A DNA stretch of 64,000 bases, from the NCBI GenBank assembly GCA_951804985.1, contig OX638136.1, positions 620,001-684,000 of the forward strand. The letters are read 5' to 3'. The notes below the pieces were generated by a model. It made no database searches, was not told the origin of the DNA, and worked only from the letters and a program-made list of their open reading frames with translations. The position numbers and the translations under genes are program-made. This DNA is from Dryomyza anilis. Taxonomy: Eukaryota; Arthropoda; Insecta; Diptera; Dryomyzidae. Shown one piece after another: positions 26,979-42,894 of the stretch (position 1 is the stretch's first letter; each line of letters begins with the position of its first letter).

Positions 26979-28503
26979 ATATTCAACAACCACAAATAAA
27001 AAATATAAACCAACCGTCCTTTTCAGGACGACAAATTATTAATAAATAAAGAGATATATTATTATTAAAAAAAAAAATCTATAATAAAACGATACAAAAT
27101 TAATTTCTAAATGCTTGTCATATTTTCAAGGGAGGTTAATTTCTATAGGAAAACATATGTTGAGGGTAGAATATCATGCTAAAATGAAAAAAAAAAATTC
27201 GATAATGAAACGATAAAAAGTCGCTTCTCTGTGCGTCTCATATTTTCAAGGGAGGCTAATTTCTATAGGAAAACATATGTTGAAGGTAGAATATCATGCT
27301 AAAATGAAAAAAAAAAATTTCGTTAATGAAACGATAAAAAGTCGCTTCTCTGTGCGTCTCATATTTTTAAGAGAGGCTAATTTCTATAGGAAAACATATG
27401 TTGAAGGTAGAATATCATGCCATAATGAAAAAAAAAATTCGTAAATGAAACGATAAAAAGACGCTTCTCGGGGCGTCACACTTTTTTAAGGGAGGCTAAT
27501 TTCCATATAAAAATTCAATTTTATGTGTTCAATGTACTCAATTGATTTAAATTTGACCATAATAAAATTATATTTTTTTAAAAACATTTTTTATAAAAAA
27601 AAAAAATCTCAAAAAAAATAATTTATATATTTTTTAAAATTATATTTTGCTTCTTTGAAATTTTTTTATGATAGTGAAACGATAATTTCATACAAATATA
27701 CAATTCTCAGACGATAGTTTGGGCAAAAACGACGCTTCTCGGTGCGTCACACTTTTTCGAGGGAGGCTAATTTCACATATAAAACTCAATTTTAATGTTC
27801 AAATTCAATGTTCTCAATTGCTTTAATAAAAATACATCCGTATATTTCAGAATGACTATAAAAAATTTAAATTTGAAAAAAATGATATATTTAAAAAAAA
27901 TCAATTTATTAAAATTAATTTTTTAAATATTTGTTATAATTATATTTTGTTTCTTTTAATGGTGACCTTTCTTGTGTCGTAAAATGATGGCAGGTTTAAC
28001 GTATAAATGGAAATAATACATTGAAAATGTTGCAAAATATATATATTTTTTGCATAATGTGATAGTTTATAGATTGTTTAATGTAATAATTAAATTTATC
28101 TAAATCAAATAATTTGTTTTTGGATTCAAATGATGAAATTGTTTCATAAATTTGTATTACAAGTGCGATATTCTTTGAGCATTATCGAGTTTATTAACTG
28201 ATGAGCTTAACAAATTTGTTTTGTATATATTGTTATTGATAGATGCATTGATTTACTTTCGTTGCTCATTTAAATTTTTCCAATATTTTGCATACAAATT
28301 TAAATAAAAATACTTTAAAACAGTTTAAAACCATATTCAGATTATACATATACATGGGAATGTAAATTTATATGAAAAGACGTTTCTCGGCGCGTCTCAT
28401 TTTTTCTAGTGAGTCTAAATTCCCCTGAAAATTGTGAATTTAAATACAAAGTGTTTTAAGTTTTCATTGAGTGATTTGTACAAGTAATTATTTTAAAACA
28501 AAA
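26979..28503. other. Fused H2A-H1 spacer; H4 and H3 deleted (unit 6)
   Basis: Three array copies (27119-27460), the shared junction at about 27452-27471, then the H3-H1 spacer. A small local change (TTTTAATGTTCAAATTC near 27790) is private to this unit. No gene. Confidence 0.92.
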
Positions 28504-29079
28504 ATGTCTCAATTAACTGGTGTCGCAGTCGTTTCGTCGCCTGTTGCTACTGCTGCAGTGGAAAAGAAAGTCGTCAAGAAGACTGCAAAGAAACCAGCGA
28601 CTGCACCATCTCATCCACCAACTCAGCAAATGGTTGACGCTTCAATTAAAAATTTAAAAGAACGTGGTGGTTCATCATTGCTGGCAATTAAGAAATATAT
28701 CAGTGCAACATATAAATGTGATGCTCAAAAATTGGCACCATTTATTAAGAAATATTTAAAATCAGCAGTTGTATCTGGTAAATTAATTCAAACAAAAGGC
28801 AAGGGAGCATCAGGTTCCTTCAAACTTTCAGCCGCTGCCAGTAAGGAGCCGAAAACAAAAACTAAGTCCGTTGAGAAGAAAAAGACAGCTATAACCAAAA
28901 CTGCACCTAAGAGAAAATCAACAGCGTCAACAAGCGTCAACAAAAATGTCTCAATTAACTGGTGTCGCAGTCGTTTCGTCGCCTGTTGCTACTGCTGCAG
29001 TGGAAAAGAAAGTCGTCAAGAAGACTGCAAAGAAACCAGCGACTGCACCATCTCATCCACCAACTCAGCAAATGGTTGA
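28504..29079 (+). pseudogene. His1: H1, first copy, truncated by internal duplication (unit 6)
   Basis: It starts MSQLTG and keeps the N-tail, winged helix and early C-tail up to STAST at about 28933. It then runs through a repeated GCGTCAACAA into a second H1 start, out of frame, and stops at 29079. The 191-aa product would have a Cys-rich nonsense tail. It keeps the native promoter but has lost most of the lysine-rich C-tail. Confidence 0.9.
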
Positions 29080-29632
29080 CGCTTCAATTAAAAATTTAAA
29101 AGAACGTGGTGGTTCATCATTGCTGGCAATTAAGAAATATATCAGTGCAACATATAAATGTGATGCTCAAAAATTGGCACCATTTATTAAGAAATATTTA
29201 AAATCAGCAGTTGTATCTGGTAAATTAATTCAAACAAAAGGCAAGGGAGCATCAGGTTCCTTCAAACTTTCAGCCGCTGCCAGTAAGGAGCCGAAAACAA
29301 AAACTAAGTCCGTTGAGAAGAAAAAGACAGCTATAACCAAAACTACACCTAAGAGAAAATCAACAGCGTCAACAAAGAAGGTGAGTGATGAGAAAAAAGG
29401 AAAGAAAGCTGTGGCCACAAAACAAACCGCTGAAAAGAAGAAGGTTGAAAAAACAAAGGCGAAAACCATCAAAAAGGTTGGTGCAGTTAAATCAAAATCT
29501 GTGAAATCAAAGGCAACAACGCCCGTATCAGTTTCTAAAGGAAAAGTGACCAAAGCGAAGGCAGCGTTAGCTAAGAAAACGGTTAATATTCCAAAAAAAC
29601 CAGCTGCTAAAAAGACTGCAGCTAAAAAATAA
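28946..29632 (+). CDS. His1: H1, second copy, intact frame without its own leader (unit 6)
   Basis: 228-aa H1 starting MSQLTG, with A-to-T (KTTPKRK) and K-to-Q (ATKQTAEK) changes. The K-to-Q change otherwise belongs to units 7-8b, suggesting this copy comes from that subfamily. It starts 442 bp after the first copy, directly inside the first H1 coding sequence, so any transcript would start at the upstream promoter and meet the other ATG first. Stem-loop at 29677-29692. Confidence 0.85.
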   Translation: MSQLTGVAVVSSPVATAAVEKKVVKKTAKKPATAPSHPPTQQMVDASIKNLKERGGSSLLAIKKYISATYKCDAQKLAPFIKKYLKSAVVSGKLIQTKGKGASGSFKLSAAASKEPKTKTKSVEKKKTAITKTTPKRKSTASTKKVSDEKKGKKAVATKQTAEKKKVEKTKAKTIKKVGAVKSKSVKSKATTPVSVSKGKVTKAKAALAKKTVNIPKKPAAKKTAAKK

Positions 29633-29833
29633 TTTTTTAATCATATAGCATTCGTTTAAATCGAATTTATATAAAAAGCCCTTCTCAGGGCTACAATTTA
29701 TTTCTACAAAGAGATTAAACTTAAATTAATTTAAATGTATGTTTGATTTATTTATAGTTTTTTTTTTTTATTATTTAGTGTAATTACATTGACGAAAATA
29801 TGAATGTTGTTGAATTCTAGTGCATGAGCATTC

Positions 29834-29953
29834 GCCAACGACCATACCACGCTGAATACATCGGTTCTCGTCCGATCACCGAAATTAAGCAGCGTCGGGC
29901 GCGGTTAGTACTTAGATGGGGGACCGCTTGGGAACACTGCGTGTTGTTGGCAC
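29834..29953 (+). rRNA. 5SrRNA: 5S ribosomal RNA (unit 6), C105T
   Basis: One change, ACACTGCGTG for ACACCGCGTG at nt 105, in a 3' helix. Confidence 0.94.
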
Positions 29954-30401
29954 ACTAAGATCATTAGATTTTTTTTTATATATATATTTTTCACATTTAA
30001 TAAAAAAAAAAATTCAATTTTTTTGTATTAATTCATTCAAATATAGAAGTTATTAAATTATTAGAAAATATAAATAATTTATTTTATTAATAAACTAAAA
30101 AAATCTGAATATTAATTTATTAAAATGTATATAAAAATCAATTTAATAAATTTCATCTTTTTAGTGAAATAGTTTATGGCTCTGAGAAGTGCCTTTTTAT
30201 ATACATATTTTATGTATTAATTCCGTTAAATATTGAAGCTCTGGAATTAAAATAATTTATTTTATTGATAAAATTCAAAATCTATATATTTATTAAAATG
30301 TATTTAAACTTGAATTTAATTAATTTCATCTTTTTAGTAAAATATTTTGTGGCCCTGAGAAGGGCCTTTTTATATATATGAAACAAAATGTTGTTGAAAA
30401 T
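29954..30401. repeat. 5S-H2B spacer, unit 7
   Basis: Duplicated H2B 3' block in the form seen in units 1, 2, 8-11 (without the 3-6 insertion). Stem-loops at 30178-30193 and 30351-30366. Confidence 0.82.
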
Positions 30402-30773
30402 TTATTTAGAGCTCGTGTATTTAGTGACAGCTTTTGTTCCTTCACTGACGGCGTGCTTAGCCAGCTCACCAGGCAATAGTAGACGGACGGCTGTTTGAAT
30501 TTCGCGACTCGTAATTGTTGAGCGTTTGTTGTAGTGTGCCAAACGAGAAGCCTCAGCCGCCATGCGCTCAAAAATATCATTCACAAAACTATTCATGATG
30601 CTCATAGCCTTTGAAGAAATTCCAGTATCGGGATGAACTTGCTTCAACACTTTGTAAATGTAGATGGCGTAGCTTTCCTTCCTCTTGCGCTTACGTTTCT
30701 TGTCATTCTTGGTGATGTTCTTCTGCGCCTTTCCAGCCTTCTTGGCAGCTTTTCCACTAGTTTTTGGTGGCAT
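30402..30773 (-). CDS. His2B: Histone H2B (unit 7), I71M
   Basis: Intact 123-aa H2B with FERMAAEAS for FERIAAEAS, shared with unit 8. Divergent promoter at 30774-31057. Confidence 0.97.
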   Translation of the reverse strand: MPPKTSGKAAKKAGKAQKNITKNDKKRKRKRKESYAIYIYKVLKQVHPDTGISSKAMSIMNSFVNDIFERMAAEASRLAHYNKRSTITSREIQTAVRLLLPGELAKHAVSEGTKAVTKYTSSK

Positions 30774-31057
30774 TTTATTTTGTTCACTGTTCACTTTTTT
30801 TTTCTTTTTCACAAAACACTTCACTGTTAACACAATTTTTATGCCAAGTCCAAAATTCGATGTGCTTAAGTACTTTTTTCTATACGTGTTTTTCAGGTAG
30901 AAGAAGACATTATTGGTTATTTCAAAAACAACCCTCATTCAATGGAATGCGTAGAAAAAAAAAACTATAAATACAGAGCGACTATGTGTCACAGGCATCA
31001 TTTGTGTTTAAAGTGCAGTGCTGCGAAGTGTATTAGTATAAACAAAAAAAGTGAATA

Positions 31058-31337
<280 letters not shown>

Positions 31338-31477
31338 ATATTCAACAACCACAAATAAAAAATATAAACCAACCGTCCTTTTCAGGACGACAAATTATTA
31401 ATAAATAAAGAGATATATTATTATTAAAAAAAAAAATCTATAATAAAACGATACAAAATTAATTTCTAAATGCTTGT

Positions 31478-32450
31478 CATATTTTCAAGGGAGGTTAATT
31501 TCTATAGGAAAACATATGTTGAAGGTAGAATATCATGCTAAAATGAAAAAAAAAAAATTCGATAATGAAACGATAAAAAGTCGCTTCTCTGTGCGTCTCA
31601 TATTTTCAAGGGAGGCTAATTTCTATAGGAAAACATATGTTGAAGGTATAATATCATGCTAAAATAAAAAAAAAAAATTTCGATAATGAAACGATAAAAA
31701 GTCGCTTCTCTGTGCGTCTCATATTTTTAAGGGAGGCTAATTTCTATAGGAATACATATGTTGAAGGTAGAATATCATGCTAAAATGAAAAAAAAAATTT
31801 CGATAATGAAACGATAAAAAGTCGCTTCTCTGTGCGTCTCATATTTTCAAGGGAGGCTAATTTCTATAGGAAAACATATGTTGAAGGTAGAATATCATGC
31901 TAAAATGAAAAAAAAAATTTCGATAATGAAACGATAAAAAGTCGCTTCTCTGTGCGTCTCATATTTTTAAGGGAGGCTAATTTCTATAGGAAAACATATG
32001 TTGAAGGTAGAATATCATGCTAAAATGAAAAAAAAAATGTCGATAATGAAACGATAAAAAGTCGCTTCTCTGTGCGTCTCATATTTTTAAGGGAGGCTAA
32101 TTTCTATAGGAATACATATGTTGAATATCATGCCATAATGAAAAAAAAAAAAATTCGATAATGAAACGATAAAAAGTCGCTTCTCTGTGCGTCTCATATT
32201 TTCAAGGGAGGCTAATTTCTATAGGAATACATATGTTGAAGGTAGAATATCATGCTAAAATGAAAAAAAAAATTTCGATAATGAAACGATAAAAAGTCGC
32301 TTCTCTGTGCGTCTCATATTTTTAAGGGAGGCTAATTTCTATAGGAATACATATGTTGAAGGTAGAATATCATGCCATAATGAAAAAAAAAAAATTCGAT
32401 AATGAAACGATAAAAAGTCGCTTCTCTGTGCGCCTCATATTTTCAAGGGA
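31478..32450 (+). repeat. Spacer tandem array, about 8 copies (unit 7)
   Basis: Copy 2 has GTTGAAGGTATAATATC and CTAAAATAAAAA, and a later copy has the shortened GTTGAATATCATGCC. Both markers recur in unit 8, so the arrays share recent ancestry. Confidence 0.93.
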
Positions 32451-32615
32451 ACATTATTTCAAGCATGATGACAAATAAACCAATTAAAATTCTAACAAAA
32501 ATGTATTTTTTGATAAAATATATTAAATTTTTACTCTTTTTTTTTAATTAAATTGTGGTCCTGAAAAGGACCGATTGTTTATAAATTGTTAAAAAAAAAA
32601 TGCAGAAATATTTGT

Positions 32616-33602
<987 letters not shown>

Positions 33603-34785
33603 ATATCTTTTAATTTCAAATATAATTAAAACAAATCGGTCCTTCTCAGGACCACTAAAAAACAATGACTAAAAGAGATTTCAAAATTGAGTATTTTTTT
33701 CTTATATGGTATATACTAAAAAATACAAAAGAGATTTTTGAACAAAAAAAAAATATATATATATATATATGCATTTACAGCATAATGATGAATAACCTTT
33801 TATTATTAATACTATATAATCTATTTGAAAACTATATATATATATATAGATTTAATATAATAAAAAAAAAGCAAAAAAAGAAGTTATTTTTGTTTCTGAT
33901 ATATTTTTATTTTGAAATGATAATGAAACAATAGTATTCATACAAATACACTATTCTCAAAAGATAGTTTTTGCAAAAAAAAAAGACGCATCTCGGGGCG
34001 TCACACTTTTTTAAGGGAGGCTAATTTCCATATAAAAATTCAATTTTATGTGTTCAATGTACTCAATTGATTTAAATTTGACCATAATAAAATTATATTT
34101 TTTTAAAAACATTTTTTATAAAAAAAAAAAATCTCAAAAAAAATAATTTATATATTTTTTAAAATTATATTTTGCTTCTTTGAAATTTTTTTATGATAGT
34201 GAAACGATAATTTCATACAAATATACAATTCTCAGACGATAGTTTGGGCAAAAACGACGCTTCTCGGTGCGTCACACTTTTTCGAGGGAGGCTAATTTCA
34301 CATATAAAACTCAATTTTAAATATGTTCAATGTTCTCAATTGCTTTAATAAAAATACATCCGTATATTTCAGAATGACTATAAAAAATTTAAATTTGAAA
34401 AAAATGATATATTTAAAAAAAATCAATTTATTAAAATTAATTTTTTAAATATTTGTTATAATTATATTTTGTTTCTTTTAATGGTGACCTTTCTTGTGTC
34501 GTAAAATGATGGCAGGTTTAACGTATAAATGGAAATAATACATTGAAAATGTTGCAAAATATATATATTTTTTGCATAATGTGATAGTTTATAGATTGTT
34601 TAATGTAATAATTAAATTTATCTAAATCAAATAATTTGTTTTTGGATTCAAATGATGAAATTGTTTCATAAATTTGTATTACAAGTGCGATATTCTTTGA
34701 GCATTATCAAGTTTATTAACTGATGAGCTAAACAAATTTGTTTTGTATATATTGTTATTGATAGATGCATTGATTTACTTTCGTT
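33603..34785. other. H3-H1 spacer, cut at its right end (unit 7)
   Basis: Normal H3-H1 spacer with hairpin motifs 1 and 2. It stops at TTTACTTTCGTT and joins H1 coding sequence. The last 300 bp or so, with motif 3 and the H1 promoter, are missing. Confidence 0.9.
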
Positions 34786-35093
34786 AGACAGCTATAACCA
34801 AAACTGCACCTAAGAGAAAATCAACAGCGTCAACAAAGAAGGTGAGTGATGAGAAAAAAGGAAAGAAAGCTGTGGCCACAAAACAAACCGCTGAAAAGAA
34901 GAAGGTTGAAAAAACAAAGGCGAAAACCATCAAAAAGGTTGGTGCAGTTAAATCAAAATCTGTGAAATCAAAGGCAACAACGCCCGTATCAGTTTCTAAA
35001 GGAAAAGTGACCAAAGCGAAGGCAGCGTTAGCTAAGAAAACGGTTAATATTCCAAAAAAACCAGCTGCTAAAAAGACTGCAGCTAAAAAATAA
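34786..35093 (+). pseudogene. His1: H1 3' remnant without promoter or globular domain (unit 7)
   Basis: Only the C-tail remains, from AGACAGCTATAACC ([12 protein letters not shown]) to the normal stop; the N-tail, winged helix and promoter are deleted. Stem-loop at 35138-35153. It carries the KQTAEK marker of units 7-8b. No functional linker histone can be made. Confidence 0.95.
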
Positions 35094-35294
35094 TTTTTTA
35101 ATCATATAGCATTCGTTTAAATCGAATTTATATAAAAAGCCCTTCTCAGGGCTACAATTTATTTCTACAAAGAGATTAAACTTAAATTAATTTAAATGTA
35201 TGTTTGATTTATTTATAGTTTTTTTTTTTTATTATTTAGTGTTATTACATTGACGAAAATATGAATGTTGTTGAATTCTAGTGCATGAGCATTC

Positions 35295-35414
35295 GCCAAC
35301 GACCATACCACGCTGAATACATCGGTTCTCGTCCGATCACCGAAATTAAGCAGCGTCGGGCGCGGTTAGTACTTAGATGGGGGACCGCTTGGGAACACCG
35401 CGTGTTGTTGGCAC
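35295..35414 (+). rRNA. 5SrRNA: 5S ribosomal RNA (unit 7)
   Basis: Same as unit 1. Confidence 0.96.
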
Positions 35415-35862
35415 ACTAAGATCATTAGATTTTTTTTTATATATATATTTTTCACATTTAATAAAAAAAAATATTCAATTTTTTTGTATTAATTCAGTCA
35501 AATATAGAAGTTATTAAATTATTAGAAAATATAAATAATTTATTTTATTAATAAACTAAAAAAATCTAAATATTAATTTATTAAAATGTATATAAAAATC
35601 AATTTAATAAATTTCATCTTTTTAGTGAAATAGTTTATGGCTCTGAGAAGTGCCTTTTTATATACATATTTTATGTATTAATTCCGTTAAATTTTGAAGC
35701 TCTGGAATTAAAATAATTTATTTTATTGATAAAATTCAAAATCTATATATTTATTAAAATGTATTTAAACTTGAATTTAATTAATTTCATCTTTTTAGTA
35801 AAATATTTTGTGGCCCTGAGAAGGGCCTTTTTATATATATGAAACAAAATGTTGTTGAAAAT
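35415..35862. repeat. 5S-H2B spacer, unit 8
   Basis: Duplicated H2B 3' block; stem-loops at 35639-35654 and 35812-35827. Confidence 0.82.
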
Positions 35863-36234
35863 TTATTTAGAGCTCGTGTATTTAGTGACAGCTTTTGTTC
35901 CTTCACTGACGGCGTGCTTAGCCAGCTCACCAGGCAATAGTAGACGGACGGCTGTTTGAATTTCGCGACTCGTAATTGTTGAGCGTTTGTTGTAGTGTGC
36001 CAAACGAGAAGCCTCAGCCGCCATGCGCTCAAAAATATCATTCACAAAACTATTCATGATGCTCATAGCCTTTGAAGAAATTCCAGTATCGGGATGAACT
36101 TGCTTCAACACTTTGTAAATGTAGATGGCGTAGCTTTCCTTCCTCTTGCGCTTACGTTTCTTGTCATTCTTGGTGATGTTCTTCTGCGCCTTTCCAGCCT
36201 TCTTGGCAGCTTTTCCACTAGTTTTTGGTGGCAT
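35863..36234 (-). CDS. His2B: Histone H2B (unit 8), coding region intact, promoter lost
   Basis: Complete 123-aa H2B with I71M. Immediately upstream of the ATG the sequence switches to the 120-bp spacer array (GGTGGCAT then GCTAATTTCTATAGG on the plus strand). The H2B/H2A promoter and the whole H2A gene are deleted. The breakpoint falls exactly at the start codon. Expression would need a cryptic promoter in the array, so it is probably silent. Confidence 0.93.
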   Translation of the reverse strand: MPPKTSGKAAKKAGKAQKNITKNDKKRKRKRKESYAIYIYKVLKQVHPDTGISSKAMSIMNSFVNDIFERMAAEASRLAHYNKRSTITSREIQTAVRLLLPGELAKHAVSEGTKAVTKYTSSK

Positions 36235-36950
36235 GCTAATTTCTATAGGAAAACATATGTTGAAGGTATAATATCATGCTAAAATAAAAAAAAAAAATTT
36301 CGATAATGAAACGATAAAAAGTCGCTTCTCTGTGCGTCTCATATTTTTAAGGGAGGCTAATTTCTATAGGAATACATATGTTGAAGGTAGAATATCATGC
36401 TAAAATGAAAAAAAAAATTTCGATAATGAAACGATAAAAAGTCGCTTCTCTGTGCGTCTCATATTTTCAAGGGAGGCTAATTTCTATAGGAAAACATATG
36501 TTGAAGGTAGAATATCATGCTAAAATGAAAAAAAAAAAATTTCGATAATGAAACGATAAAAAGTCGCTTCTCTGTGCGTCTCATATTTTTAAGGGAGGCT
36601 AATTTCTATAGGAATACATATGTTGAATATCATGCCATAATGAAAAAAAAAAAATTCGATAATGAAACGATAAAAAGTCGCTTCTCTGTGCGTCTCATAT
36701 TTTCAAGGGAGGCTAATTTCTATAGGAATACATATGTTGAAGGTAGAATATCATGCTAAAATGAAAAAAAAAATTTCGATAATGAAACGATAAAAAGTCG
36801 CTTCTCTGTGCGTCTCATATTTTTAAGGGAGGCTAATTTCTATAGGAATACATATGTTGAAGGTAGAATATCATGCCATAATGAAAAAAAAAAAATTCGA
36901 TAATGAAACGATAAAAAGTCGCTTCTCTGTGCGCCTCATATTTTCAAGGG
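36235..36950 (+). repeat. Spacer tandem array, about 6 copies, fused to H2B (unit 8)
   Basis: Begins inside a repeat at GCTAATTTCTATAGG. It shares the GGTATAATATC, CTAAAATAAAAA and GTTGAATATCATGCC variants with unit 7. Confidence 0.93.
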
Positions 36951-37116
36951 AACATTATTTCAAGCATGATGACAAATAAACCAATTAAAATTCAAACAAA
37001 AATGTATTTTTTGATAAAATATATTAAATTTTTACTCTTTTTTTTTTAATTAAATTGTGGTCCTGAAAAGGACCGATTGTTTATAAATTGTTAAAAAAAA
37101 ATGCAGAAATATTTGT

Positions 37117-38097
<981 letters not shown>

Positions 38098-38239
38098 ATA
38101 TCTTTTAATTTCAAATATAATTAAAACAAATCGGTCCTTCTCAGGACCACTAAAAAACAATGACTAAAAGAGATTTCAAAATTGAGTATTTTTTTCTTAT
38201 ATGGTATATACTAAAAAATACAAAAGAGATTTTTGAACA

Positions 38240-38280
<41 letters not shown>

Positions 38281-39531
38281 TTTACAGCATAATGATGAAT
38301 AACCTTTTATTATTAATACTATATAATCTATTTGAAAACTATATATATATATATAGATTTAATATAATAAAAAAAAGCAAAAAAAGAAGTTATTTTTGTT
38401 TCTGATATATTTTTATTTTGAAATGATAATGAAACAATAGTATTCATACAAATACACTATTCTCAAAAGATAGTTTTTGCAAAAAAAAAAGACGCATCTC
38501 GGGGCGTCACACTTTTTTAAGGGAGGCTAATTTCCATATAAAAATTCAATTTTATGTGTTCAATGTACTCAATTGATTTAAATTTGACCATAATAAAATT
38601 ATATTTTTTTAAAAACATTTTTTATAAAAAAAAAAAATCTCAAAAAAAATAATTTATATATTTTTTAAAATTATATTTTGCTTCTTTGAAACTTTTGTAT
38701 GATAGTGAAACGATAATTTCATACAAATATACAATTCTCAGACGATATTTTGGGCAAAAACGACGCTTCTCGGTGCGTCACACTTTTTCGAGGGAGGCTA
38801 ATTTCACATATAAAACTCAATTTTAAATATGTTCAATGTTCTCAATTGCTTTAATAAAAATACATCCGTATATTTCAGAATGACTATAAAAAATTTAAAT
38901 TTGAAAAAAATGATATATTTAAAAAAAATCAATTTATTAAAATTAATTTTTTAAATATTTGTTATAATTATATTTGGTTTCTTTTAATGGTGACCTTTCT
39001 TGTTTCGTAAAATGATGGCAGGTTTAACGTATAAATGGAAATAATACATTGAAAATGTTGCAAAATATATATATTTTTTGCATAATGTGATAGTTTATAG
39101 ATTGTTTAATGTAATAATTAAATTTATCTAAATCAAATAATTTGTTTTTGGATTCAAATGATGAAATTGTTTCATAAATTTGTATTACAAGTGCGATATT
39201 CTTTGAGCATTATCGAGTTTATTAACTGATGAGCTTAACAAATTTGTTTTGTATATATTGTTATTGATAGATGCATTGATTTACTTTCGTTGCTCATTTA
39301 AATTTTTCCAATATTTTTCATACAAATTTAAATAAAAATACTTTAAAACAGTTTAAAACCATATTCAGATTATACATATACATGGGAATGTAAATTTATA
39401 TGAAAAGACGTTTCTCGGCGCGTCTCATTTTTTCTAGTGAGTCTAAATTCCCCTGAAAATTGTGAATTTAAATACAAAGTGTTTTAAGTTTTCATTGAGT
39501 GATTTGTACAAGTAATTATTTTAAAGCAAAA
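38098..39531. other. H3-H1 spacer (unit 8)
   Basis: As in unit 1 but with an expanded TA run at 38249-38277 (about 29 nt against about 10 in unit 1). Three hairpin motifs; the first has GACGCATCTCGGGGCGTC. No gene. Confidence 0.8.
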
Positions 39532-40411
<880 letters not shown>

Positions 40412-41833
40412 ATATCTTTTAATTTCAAATATAATTAAAACAAATCGGTCCTTCTCAGGACCACTAAAAAACAATGACTAAAAGAGATTTCAAAATTGAG
40501 TATTTTTTTCTTATATGGTATATACTAAAAAATACAAAAGAGATTTTTGAACAAAAAAAAAATATATATATATATATATGCATTTACAGCATAATGATGA
40601 ATAACCTTTTATTATTAATACTATATAATCTATTTGAAAACTATATATATATATATAGATTTAATATAATAAAAAAAAGCAAAAAAAGAAGTTATTTTTG
40701 TTTCTGATATATTTTTATTTTGAAATGATAATGAAACAATAGTATTCATACAAATACACTATTTTCAAAAGATAGTTTTTGCAAAAAAAAAAGACGCATC
40801 TCGGGGCGTCACACTTTTTTAAGGGAGGCTAATTTCCATATAAAAATTCAATTTTATGTGTTCAATGTACTCAATTGATTTAAATTTGACCATAATAAAA
40901 TTATATTTTTTTAAAAACATTTTTTATAAAAAAAAAAAATCTCAAAAAAAATAATTTATATATTTTTTAAAATTATATTTTGCTTCTTTGAAACTTTTGT
41001 ATGATAGTGAAACGATAATTTCATACAAATATACAATTCTCAGACGATATTTTGGGCAAAAACGACGCTTCTCGGTGCGTCACACTTTTTCGAGGGAGGC
41101 TAATTTCACATATAAAACTCAATTTTAAATATGTTCAATGTTCTCAATTGCTTTAATAAAAATACATCCGTATATTTCAGAATGACTATAAAAAATTTAA
41201 ATTTGAAAAAAATGATATATTTAAAAAAAATCAATTTATTAAAATTAATTTTTTAAATATTTGTTATAATTATATTTGGTTTCTTTTAATGGTGACCTTT
41301 CTTGTTTCGTAAAATGATGGCAGGTTTAACGTATAAATGGAAATAATACATTGAAAATGTTGCAAAATATATATATTTTTTGCATAATGTGATAGTTTAT
41401 AGATTGTTTAATGTAATAATTAAATTTATCTAAATCAAATAATTTGTTTTTGGATTCAAATGATGAAATTGTTTCATAAATTTGTATTACAAGTGCGATA
41501 TTCTTTGAGCATTATCGAGTTTATTAACTGATGAGCTTAACAAATTTGTTTTGTATATATTGTTATTGATAGATGCATTGATTTACTTTCGTTGCTCATT
41601 TAAATTTTTCCAATATTTTTCATACAAATTTAAATAAAAATACTTTAAAACAGTTTAAAACCATATTCAGATTATACATATACATGGGAATGTAAATTTA
41701 TATGAAAAGACGTTTCTCGGCGCGTCTCATTTTTTCTAGTGAGTCTAAATTCCCCTGAAAATTGTGAATTTAAATACAAAGTGTTTTAAGTTTTCATTGA
41801 GTGATTTGTACAAGTAATTATTTTAAAGCAAAA
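40412..41833. other. H3-H1 spacer (unit 8b)
   Basis: Almost identical to 38098-39531, including private changes such as TTGTTTCGTAAAATG and GACGATATTTTGGG, so the two are very recent duplicates. The TA run is shorter here. Three hairpin motifs; no gene. Confidence 0.85.
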
Positions 41834-42526
41834 ATGTCTGAATTAACTGGTGTCGCAGTCGTTTCGTCGCCTGTTGCTACTGCTGCTGCTGCAGTGGAAA
41901 AGAAAGTCGTCAAGAAGACTGCAAAGAAACCAGCGACTGCACCATCTCATCCACCAACTCAGCAAATGGTTGACGCTTCAATTAAAAATTTAAAAGAACG
42001 TGGTGGTTCATCATTGCTGGCAATTAAGAAATATATCAGTGCAACATATAAATGTGATGCTCAAAAATTGGCACCATTTATTAAGAAATATTTAAAATCA
42101 GCAGTTGTATCTGGTAAATTAATTCAAACAAAAGGCAAGGGAGCATCAGGTTCCTTCAAACTTTCAGCCGCTGCCAGTAAGGAGCCGAAAACAAAAACTA
42201 AGTCCGTTGAGAAGAAAAAGACAGCTATAACCAAAACTGCACCTAAGAGAAAATCAACAGCGTCAACAAAGAAGGTGAGTGATGAGAAAAAAGGAAAGAA
42301 AGCTGTGGCCACAAAACAAACCGCTGAAAAGAAGAAGGTTGAAAAAACAAAGGCGAAAACCATCAAAAAGGTTGGTGCAGTTAAATCAAAATCTGTGAAA
42401 TCAAAGGCAACAACGCCCGTATCAGTTTCTAAAGGAAAAGTGACCAAAGCGAAGGCAGCGTTAGCTAAGAAAACGGTTAATATTCCAAAAAAACCAGCTG
42501 CTAAAAAGACTGCAGCTAAAAAATAA
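41834..42526 (+). CDS. His1: Linker histone H1 (unit 8b)
   Basis: Intact 230-aa H1 with the KQTAEK variant. Stem-loop 42571-42586. The only unbroken H1 with a normal promoter in the right half of the window. Confidence 0.97.
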   Translation: MSELTGVAVVSSPVATAAAAVEKKVVKKTAKKPATAPSHPPTQQMVDASIKNLKERGGSSLLAIKKYISATYKCDAQKLAPFIKKYLKSAVVSGKLIQTKGKGASGSFKLSAAASKEPKTKTKSVEKKKTAITKTAPKRKSTASTKKVSDEKKGKKAVATKQTAEKKKVEKTKAKTIKKVGAVKSKSVKSKATTPVSVSKGKVTKAKAALAKKTVNIPKKPAAKKTAAKK

Positions 42527-42729
42527 TTTTTTAATCATATAGCATTCGTTTAAATCGAATTTATATAAAAAGCCCTTCTCAGGGCTACAATTTATTTCTA
42601 CAAAGAGATTAAACTTAAATTAATTTAAATGTATGTTTGATTTATTTATAGTTTTTTTTTTTATTATTATTTAGTGTTATTACATTGACGAAAATATGAA
42701 TGTTGTTGAATTCTAGTGCATGAGCATTC

Positions 42730-42849
42730 GCCAACGACCATACCACGCTGAATACATCGGTTCTCGTCCGATCACCGAAATTAAGCAGCGTCGGGCGCGG
42801 TTAGTACTTAGATGGGGGACCGCTTGGGAACACCTCGTGTTGTTGGCAC
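42730..42849 (+). rRNA. 5SrRNA: 5S ribosomal RNA (unit 8b), G106T
   Basis: One change, ACACCTCGTG for ACACCGCGTG at nt 106. The T-run follows at 42864-42873, and the retrotransposon is inserted 45 nt after the gene. Confidence 0.94.
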
Positions 42850-42880
42850 ACTAAGATCATTAGATTTTTTTTTATATATA

Positions 42881-42894
42881 TATTTTTCACATTT
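42881..42894 (+). repeat. Left target-site duplication of the retrotransposon
   Basis: TATTTTTCACATTT, repeated at 46194-46207. In other units this string occurs once, just after the 5S T-run. Confidence 0.93.

Noticed and set aside
33665..33934. 89-aa Ile/Tyr/Lys-rich frame after H3
   Set aside because: Translated AT-rich spacer including the TA run; not kept between units.
38249..38277. TA microsatellite as an origin or special element
   Set aside because: Simple length variation of a TA run also present, shorter, in other units; nothing more can be supported.
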